Shown here piece by piece: positions 32,410 through 39,823 of a stretch of DNA of 39,823 bases. The notes beneath the pieces are model-generated. The model was not told where the DNA came from. It saw only the letters and a list, made by a program, of their open reading frames with translations, and ran no database searches. How positions within the stretch are numbered: the first letter of the stretch is position 1; the number at the start of each line of letters is the position of its first letter. The position numbers and the translations under genes were made by a program. Source of the DNA: Rhizophagus sp. LPA8_4_AMF (Eukaryota; Glomeromycota; Glomeromycetes; Glomerales; Glomeraceae); the NCBI GenBank assembly GCA_021464525.1, contig JADRCO010000272.1, positions 1 to 39,823 on the forward strand, in the 5' to 3' direction.

Positions 32410-34520
32410 ATGAATCAATGAAGGCGAAGTAAAGGAGGTGTACAAGAGTATTTTTGCCACGTTTTCTGCATTGTGCCATGTTAAAATTTACAACTGAAGA
32501 ACAGAGTCACATTCAAATTAATAATGGGAAAATGCGAGATTTTGATGCTAATAATTATTTTTAGCCACAATTATCTGTAAAATTATTTTTTTTTTTATTA
32601 AGATGGTGAACGTATGAGAATATTTTGCTACGTTTTTTACATTGCGCCACAATCTGAACGAACAGTGCCACGTTAAATTAATGACGTGGTAATAGATGAG
32701 ATCTTTCTATTTTTATTTTTATTTTTATTTTATTTTTTTTTTTTAAAAAAAAAAGAATAAATAAATAAATAAATATACGTATATAGTTCAAAATGGTAAC
32801 TAAGATCAGGAAAGTATAACTCATTTCTTTTATCTGATTATTTACTTCACAGCCACATCAACATAATCATTAGAAAAATGAAAAGGTTATTTGGTATCAA
32901 CACGTAATTTGTCGAAAGTACTTTGACTAGGGCGATAATAATATTAATTCTCATAGCCACTAAAATCAAGTTTGGGAATTGTTATTGACATTTAAAATTT
33001 TGTTAATCATACATATATCGTAGGAAATTTCTATTGGTTAACTTTTAAGAAAATGATGTATTAAAATAATCTAACCTTTTATAGAATACTGAAAATTCGG
33101 TTAAATTTTTAGCAGTTTAACAAAGATTATAAGACATTTATAGAAAATGAAAATTGACAAGATTAAAATTACAAATTTTTCTAAAAACTTAATCACAAAG
33201 GGGACGAGTTAAGACCAGATATAAAAAGCTAAACTAAATGATTCATTTTATTTATTCGATTAAAATATAATATTCCGTGTAACGATGAAACAAATTCATG
33301 TATCACAAATATATGAGTATCTTTTTTATCACGGGAGCGATGCATCGCGATTGTTAGATAAATGGGAATGATCGGTATTGATCGGCATATTAAACTTCCA
33401 AAAGAAGGCATCGCATGCGCGATGAATAAATTATTTCTTAAAAAATAATAATCCGTATAATTAGTATGATTTTTCATTTATTATATTTTTTTTTAAAGTG
33501 ATGATTATAGTGTATTTTATTTTATTTTCTCGGTTTCATACTTTAAGATATTCTTGACTGATTTAACCTATTTTGAATTAGATGATTTGTTGATCAAATA
33601 GGGCGACATAAAAGAGGGTATTCTGTAGTTCAAGTTTTTAACCTCAAGTATTTAAAGTTCATGCTTATACGAAAGTTTTCTTTAAAAGTACATTAGAATA
33701 ATATATATATAAGAGAATCCTTTAATTTTAAATTTGCACTTATATTCTTTAACTGTTAAATCCAAACCCTGAATTAATATGTCACGTATAATTATTAAAT
33801 ATAAAGAAAAAATTATTTTTTTCCTTAGAAATACTGTAATAATCGTTTTGGATAAGAAAATGCTTTAAATTATAATAAAAATTTGATTATAATCTATATA
33901 CAGTATTGTATTGTGTATTTGATGCGAAATTCTTTGAGTCCTTTTCCTTATTATTTTGCAAAAAAATCATTAGTAATGTTTGAATATACTTTCATTACTA
34001 TACATGTACTGTAATATATCAAATTTAATACAGAGCGGCTTAATTGGTGTATTTATTGTATATAATATAATTATCTGGGTTATCAAAAATATAAAATTGT
34101 TTAATGCTAAAATTTTATTTAAACTAAAGATATCGTTGGTCTTTTAGTTCGAATTTAAAGAATGACATTATACAATAAAAATATATAAAAATTCCCAAAG
34201 GTAATGTACGTAGATTCACGATTATTATATAGTTTGATATCATATAATATAATTGATATAACTATATTAAATTACTTATTTAAAGGGTTAAAAGAAAATG
34301 TAAATAGAAAAGTTTATATAAAGTTTATTTATAATATGTAATTAATGAAAATACAGACTGTGACCAATATAGATGCATTTGCCATTGCTAAAAAGTTCAA
34401 AAGAAGCGATAAAATATAAATATTTTCCAAGTTCAGAAAATAAAAAAAAATTCAAATAAAAAATTAATGACAAAATTAATAAATTTCACAATATAATACA
34501 TATTATAAAAATTATAGTTA
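32410..34520. other. Gene-free part of unit 3
   Basis: Holds the poly-T/poly-A block (32705-32775), kinase-flank-like sequence (33050-33110), and a GC-rich patch at 33330-33425 with the perfect palindrome GCGATGCATCGC (33337-33348) and CGCATGCGCG. The rest is the 3' flank of BTB gene B. Confidence 0.4.
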
Positions 34521-34523
34521 ATA

Positions 34524-35995
34524 TTATTTTTTTATAACTTGAAATACTTCATAGTCATCAATTTCAAAATTTTCTGAATCATGAATTTTAACGGAATAAT
34601 CGTCTAATTTACAACTTTTTTTAAATATATATAAATCTTTTTCACCAAATCCTGGATTTTTATCTGAAATTGCATATTTACTATTTTTAACTCTGCTTAA
34701 TATAATTGTAGATGATTCGAAAGTATTTAAATTAAATGAAAAGATAAAACTTTTATCTGTAACAATAAAATTGATAGATGTACCCCATTTTATTGGATTA
34801 TATCCCCCGATAATCTTATCTGAATTTTTTAATTTAATTATAACAATTGTAGCTCCTTTATTATCACATTTTGATTTAAAATCTTCTACTCCAAATCCAT
34901 CTCTACTTCCGCGTAAAAGTAAATTATATTTATATTGACCATTTTCAAGTATATTTGGAAATACTTCTTTTCCGTCATCAATCCAGTATGAAATAAGATT
35001 AAAGTAATTAGTTGTAAGAATGGATGAATCAAAAATTTTATAATTCCTAGGTGGAAGAACTTTTGTGACCAATTTGCTGTCTGGAACAATATAATATAAA
35101 TTTAAATCTTCTTCAAGTTCTTTAGGAAGCAATTTACCTAAAGGACGGACTTTATAATAATATTCTTGTGGTGTCATTTGAAAAAACCGAATATGCTGAA
35201 TAAATGTTGATAGAGTTTCCTTCATAATCTCATATTCATTAATACTCCAAGTTGTCATATCAGAATTAAGAGTAGAATTCTTTGCAATACCCCATTTTAT
35301 TAAGTTCTCCCAAATTACAATTTCTTTCATATTTAGGTTATCACGTTGAATAATTGAAAGTAAAGCATCATCATCTATTCCCCAAAACTCATTAGAACCA
35401 ATCAACAATTTTGGTTCTTGACTCATAATAACATTACACAATTCTTCTAGCTTTGAAAAAACTCCTTTATGACGAATAATAGTATTGAAAAGTTTAATAC
35501 CATTTTGTTTGGTCCAATCATTATTTAAATGATTCAAGTCAATGATATATTGCTGAAGGTGTTCGACAAGCTCATAAAGGTTCATCTCATCAGCTGCAAT
35601 AAGTAATTCAATAGAATTATTTTTTACATTAGCTGCATCTAACGCGATTGTTCCAGTATAAATATATCTAAATAAAAAAATAAAAATTATTTAAATATGT
35701 TACAGGTTCAAAATTAATTAATCTATTAACATACTTACTTCAATATTATTTGGAATACAATTCCGGATACATTTGGTTTCTTAAAGACGTAAAATTCCCC
35801 CTCCTTTTTAGCCCAATCTGAAGAAAATGCAGTACGAAAATAATTTGACCTAGCACGCAAAATAACTGAATGTGCTTTAAATACTTCCATTTTGGACTCT
35901 TCCCCAACTTGTATTTTTACATTATAATCATCAGCTCTATCATAAAGATTGTTAAAGTCCCTTAAAAGTGTGTCAGTTAAAGTTTGGCAAGACAT
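34524..35995 (-). CDS. BTB-BACK-TLDc protein B
   Basis: Two exons: 35995-35739 and 35667-34524 (466 residues, intron 71 bases, GTAAGT..TTTAG, phase 2). It is a paralogue of gene A at 26971-28476, with the same exon break inside the BTB domain (QIILK|YIYTGTIALDA). BTB: DDYNVKIQVGEESKMEVFKA and LRARSNYFRTAFSSDWAKKE. BACK helices: AADEMNLYELVEHLQQ and WENLIKWGIAKNSTLN. TLDc: KIFDSSILT, LLLRGSRDGFGVEDFKSK, IGGYNPIKWG, and the same EIDDYEVFQVIKK end. It differs from A by scattered substitutions and small in-frame deletions in the TLDc loops (for example after PPR and in AISD..NPGFGE), with no stops. That suggests both copies are kept under selection. The upstream block is shared. Confidence 0.9.
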
Positions 35996-35999
35996 TTTT

Positions 36000-37467
36000 T
36001 TTTTCGATATTACAATATAAGGTACGTTACTTAAGTTTAAATATTTATTTTTCGGTTTAAAAAAAAATGGAATTTTTATATGTACTAAAATAAGAGGCTT
36101 TATGGTTTTGAAAAAGAAATTATTTCTCTTTATAATGTATGTTACCCAATGCAGTTTGCCGATCACCATTGTTTCAATTTCATTGTTTATCGCAAAATGC
36201 ACAGTAAATCTGCGACTAAAATTCAGCCGTAAGATGATCTCATCATTGTACTTGTGGCCCTAATGTGGCAAATCTAATGGCTTACAAAGTAAATTGAAAA
36301 AAAAAATTCTTTATACTAATTAATATATTTAAAAAGTTTTATTCCGATTAACCACAAGTTAATTGACACTATGGTGTTCTATTATTATAGTACATTTAAC
36401 GATTAAATTAATTATTCCTTATTTATTTTTAAGTCAATGTAGTTTAAAGCATAAGTATATAATCACGAAAAAAAATATAAGAAATATTCAACCAATTAAT
36501 AAGCAAATTAAAGGCGATCTTCTTGAGCAATGGAAGAAATTAATATACAATACGGGAAGAGCTTATAAAAAGACAACGGAAAAAAGCTATTTAAGGAATA
36601 ACTCGACGAATAGCAGCTGATGTGAGTTCACAAAATTTAGAGATATGAACTACCCGCTAACACATTAACAAGAGATGCTATTAAATCTTGAACTGAAAAG
36701 AATGAAATTAATAATTATATTCATTTAGCTATTTAAAACATAAGATAAACAATATACGACTTAAAGTCCATATAAAGAAATAAAAAAATTAATAATTAAT
36801 TAATGATCAGATAATTAAAATTTAAAATACAGTATTAATAATCAAAATGCGTTATTAGTTTTGTCACAAATTTATTTCTCTTGCGGTCAAATTTGTATCA
36901 AATTATATCATAATTGATCAGGTAACATCTGTAATAACACATTTAACAGATATTGCAAATTTTCCTAATATTTCAGTTTTTCCAAAAATTCATGGTAAAA
37001 TATCATAGAAATAAAAAAAGGTATCATATTAAGTACGTTATCGAATTTTCTTTTTCATATAATGAAAATTGTCAACATAATAATTTATTTATTACTCGCG
37101 CATCACCTGTGTTAAAATCACTTTTTTTAATAAAAGAAGCCATAATAGCATAATAGCCTGTTTTGAAATTTTAAACAAATTTAATTAAGAAATTATTACG
37201 TAAATTTTGGTTGGCATGTTTATATACTTATTATTTATTAATTCATTTGTATCATTCTGTCGTAATTTATTTACTATTGCTGAATAAATTTGTATTCTTA
37301 TGAAATCAATGTTCTGATTTATTTATTAATTACGTTTTTTCTGATCATAATCAATATATTACAAATAATACTAATTAATTCATAGAGTTATAAACTTGAT
37401 TAAAAATAAATCTGATAGTCATACTTACCATTTATTCGTTATTTAGATTGTATATCATTATCAATAT
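36000..37467. other. Upstream and flank of BTB gene B
   Basis: Shared promoter-like block to about 36240. A plus-strand open stretch 36363-36620 includes GDLLEQWKKLIYNTGRAYKK, which matches a decayed copy at 29060 and may be a coding relic of unknown family. The rest is AT-rich. Confidence 0.4.
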
Positions 37468-38586
37468 CTAATTCAGCAGGTTCTGTGTCAAATAATCTAA
37501 AAGAAATATTGTAAATTTATAAAAATTATATTGTATTATTAAATAAAGATGATTATTACCATAATTTTCATTTTCGAATAATTTATTTCTTTTTTTATCT
37601 AAAATATTTTGAATTTAAAATAGGATAGCTAAAAGAATTAAATTATTCAATCATATAAGAAAAAAGTTATTATGTCTTCAAACAGATTAGCATCAAACTT
37701 TCTTTTATCTTAGTAAACAAAATGTTTAATAATTGCACAGAAACAATCGAAGAATTTAACAAATAAACTACTTACTATATTTCAAACTAATACTTTACTT
37801 TTTAAACTTCTTGTAAATTCTGCAAATTTTTATCATTGCACTTTAGGTCAAAATTCTTAAAGAAATCGTTTGCCGTCAGTCTTTTATTTGAATCGAATAC
37901 CAACAAATTTGCATTAATTAATATAACTTTCAGGTGCATTTGTACTATTGTGAGACGAAGACCATCAATTATACCAATAGTTAAACCTGTGTCATGATTT
38001 CGATCTCTTCCACCAGTCATACCATAGTGGGAATATTTTTATTGGTATTTGCAATAGCAATAACATGGGTGATTCAGGACTAAGTAAATCATCATTAGAT
38101 GATGATGATGACAATGAGATATATGGCATTATGCCATGATATTATGGCTCCAAAGGTTCTTTAATTGACAAAACTTCAAAAGTATATAGTTTCGGTGAAT
38201 TAAATCTTTGTGAATAATAATGTGTTTTTAAGTCCAAATGCAATTTCACACCTCATTTAACTCTTTGGAACTGATGGGTTTGGAATTGTTGAGTTCTTTG
38301 AGTTCAACTATTTATTACTAGTGAGATTATACTTTTGTTTTTTATGATCCTAAATTATTGATCCATCAATCCAAGTGGCCTTATAAAATCCTCTTCAGCA
38401 AAAAATTTCACATCTTCGAATTTATCATATGGAACGAATACCATTTTATCATCATAAAAAGAATTAATTAATTAATCAGCATTAGTGTATATCTTATAAA
38501 TCCATCAATAATTTTATTTCACCAAATTTGGTTCAAAACATAATTATGATGTGTTGTAGTGACTTATTGTTGATTTGTTGTTCCAT
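37468..38586 (-). pseudogene. Second dead paralogue of the kinase gene
   Basis: An ATG at 38586 gives MEQQINNKS, like MEQTNYK of the intact gene, then frames break. Recognisable pieces: a glycine-loop-side segment (ATWIDGSI-like), MTGGRDRNHDTGLTIGIIDG, and SNKRLTANDFF for SxxRPTAxxIL. Catalytic loop and APE are not intact. Two tail exons keep proper splice sites and phase: 37598-37560 (D-KKRNKLFENENY-G) and 37496-37468 (D-YLTQNLLN then TAG). They match the microexons D-KSNKRIRLFENSKN-G and D-YLTGFDIENNN of the intact gene, which supports that gene's exon model. Confidence 0.7.
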
Positions 38587-39823
38587 AATAAAATTATTTC
38601 AAAATTATTTCTTAAGGTATTAAAGAAATTAGCCTTTAAATACTTTTTTTTCTCTGTAAATTTTGTAGGATAATTTTTCCATTGATTAAATACTTGTCCT
38701 TTTAAAGAGATAATCAACCTGATATAGTAAGATAAATTAACCTTTTATGGAATACTGAAATTCCAAAGAAATGGGTTTATTGGTGGAGTTTTAATCATAG
38801 CAGCATTATAAAATTTTGATATGTTGATAATGGCAATTTCTATTTGTCCCGACACGGATTTCCAAGAAAGGTAAATTTTTATGCCAGTTACCATATATAT
38901 ATAAATGTTGGCCGGTATTCGAGCCCATCAGGAAAAACAGGAAAAAGAAAAACGAGGTGATGAAGAACAAAAATCAAAATATGAAAAAATGGAAATAAGG
39001 AAAGAAGAATGAAGAAGGAATGAAATTAAAGAAAGGGGAATGAAGATCAAGGACAAGATTTACAAGATGAAGAGAAGATCAAAGGCAAATTCCATAAAGA
39101 AAAGAATGAAATAGAGCTAATAAGAAACAAAAATATAAGAGACGAAATATAAGAATACTGAAAACAAAAAAAAAAAAGAACAAAGTACCTTTCACAAACT
39201 GCAAGAAAAGGTCTAAAAAAAAGAAGGAAATGTGCCGATCCAAAGAACATAAGGGCATAATAAAAAGATAATTAGAGATATACTGTTAAAAATAAAACCG
39301 AAAAAAAAACATACTAGTTGTCACCAAAGCAAGGAAAATTTTCAAATGAATGGAAGAAGCATATTCTTTTATTCTTTTTTATTTTTTATTTTATTATTTT
39401 TATCAAAAATCATAACATGTATTCAATAAAAAAAAAAATAATAATAATTTGATTCTGTAAGCAAGAACAGGTTTTTTAACTAATCCATATGATAAACACT
39501 ACAATTTTTCTTTATTAAGAAATCGAGCTACAATGAGAACAAATCATAATATCACATGCACTGACTGCGGGCGGACATCCGGACATTTCATATATAATTC
39601 TTCGCTACGCTCCGGATTGATTTATTATAATTGTGTATATTGAGACACATGATTTTATATTGCATGATGTAAAAATCAATTAGTTATAATAATTCATACC
39701 TTAATAATATGATGGTTCATATACTATTAATATTAATGCTTGATAAATGGAATGATGTGGCATTTTTGGGGGTCGTCTAAAGCCGTGTTCGATCACGTGA
39801 CTTGTAAAATCTTACAAATGAAT
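38587..39823. other. Kinase upstream flank and purine-rich stretch
   Basis: 38600-38760 matches the flank upstream of the 17.3-18.3 kb relic. 38930-39250 is purine-rich on the plus strand (GAAGAA/AAGAAA runs) and open on the minus strand only for that reason. 39540-39620 has a GC patch (CTGCGGGCGGACATCCGGAC). The final 70 bases contain AATGATGTGGCA, shared with the palindromic element at 29616-29700. No gene is supported. Confidence 0.4.

Larger units (their letters stand above)
31030..37300. repeat. Duplication unit 3 of the tandem array
   Basis: Direct, diverged copy of unit 2 with the intact peptide gene and BTB-TLDc gene B. Between them a segment near 33050-33110 (ACCTTTTATAGAATACTGAA) matches sequence upstream of the two dead kinase copies (18420, 38740), so rearrangement has mixed kinase flanks into the unit. 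Confidence 0.7.

Noticed and set aside
39047..39250. Phe/Leu/Ser-rich minus-strand frame resembling a membrane protein
   Set aside because: It is the complement of a purine-rich run; hydrophobicity follows from composition alone.
1..39823. tRNA, rRNA and telomere repeats
   Set aside because: I scanned for TTC-arm and telomere-like motifs by eye and found none convincing; a tRNAscan-SE or Infernal run would be decisive.

Overview
The window looks like nuclear DNA of an arbuscular mycorrhizal fungus, Rhizophagus-like (Glomeromycotina). It is very AT-rich, has short introns with GT..AG ends, and carries families typical of those genomes: F-box proteins with the LPxDCLxxIF signature, protein kinases with a CxxC..CxxC N-terminus and HxDxHSGN/DLG catalytic loops, BTB-TLDc proteins, SAM-domain repeat genes, Sel1 and Tc1-like relics, and many short inverted-repeat elements. 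The assignment rests on recognising these families by eye, not on a search.

Layout. 0-5.5 kb is a graveyard of decayed fragments: a gene split by a MITE with a TA target duplication, a coiled-coil type relic, a SAM-domain/GRVD.AIK relic broken by a 10-bp slippage repeat, and a BTB fragment ending at a 310-bp pyrimidine tract. 6.6-10.9 kb holds two F-box paralogues, one reduced to its 3' half and one nearly full length but with two frameshifts. 11.1-11.4 kb is a second SAM relic. 12.6-14.6 kb (minus) is an intact seven-exon kinase-like gene with HRD changed to HKN and a tail of phase-1 microexons. 17.3-18.3 kb and 37.5-38.6 kb are two dead paralogues of it.

18.7-37.3 kb is a tandem array of three diverged duplication units. 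Each carries, on the minus strand, a two-exon gene absent from a simple ORF list. Exon 1 encodes a 17-residue signal peptide. A short phase-1 intron follows. Exon 2 encodes Kex2-type KR sites, each followed by a DADAEA spacer and a short variable peptide (AKPW, FYPGLF, FHPGL, WHPGL and so on). This is the architecture of yeast alpha-factor and other Kex2-processed repeat peptides. Copy 3 (31850-32272) is intact, copy 1 (20132-20417) is shorter but open, and copy 2 (24243-24629) is broken, with many of its changes at CpG sites. Units 2 and 3 each also carry an intact two-exon BTB-BACK-TLDc gene about 2.3 kb further along (26971-28476 and 34524-35995).

The main point of interest is this amplified and diversifying family of secreted repeat-peptide precursors with the co-duplicated BTB-TLDc genes and the neighbouring kinase family. 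A functional link between them is inference only.
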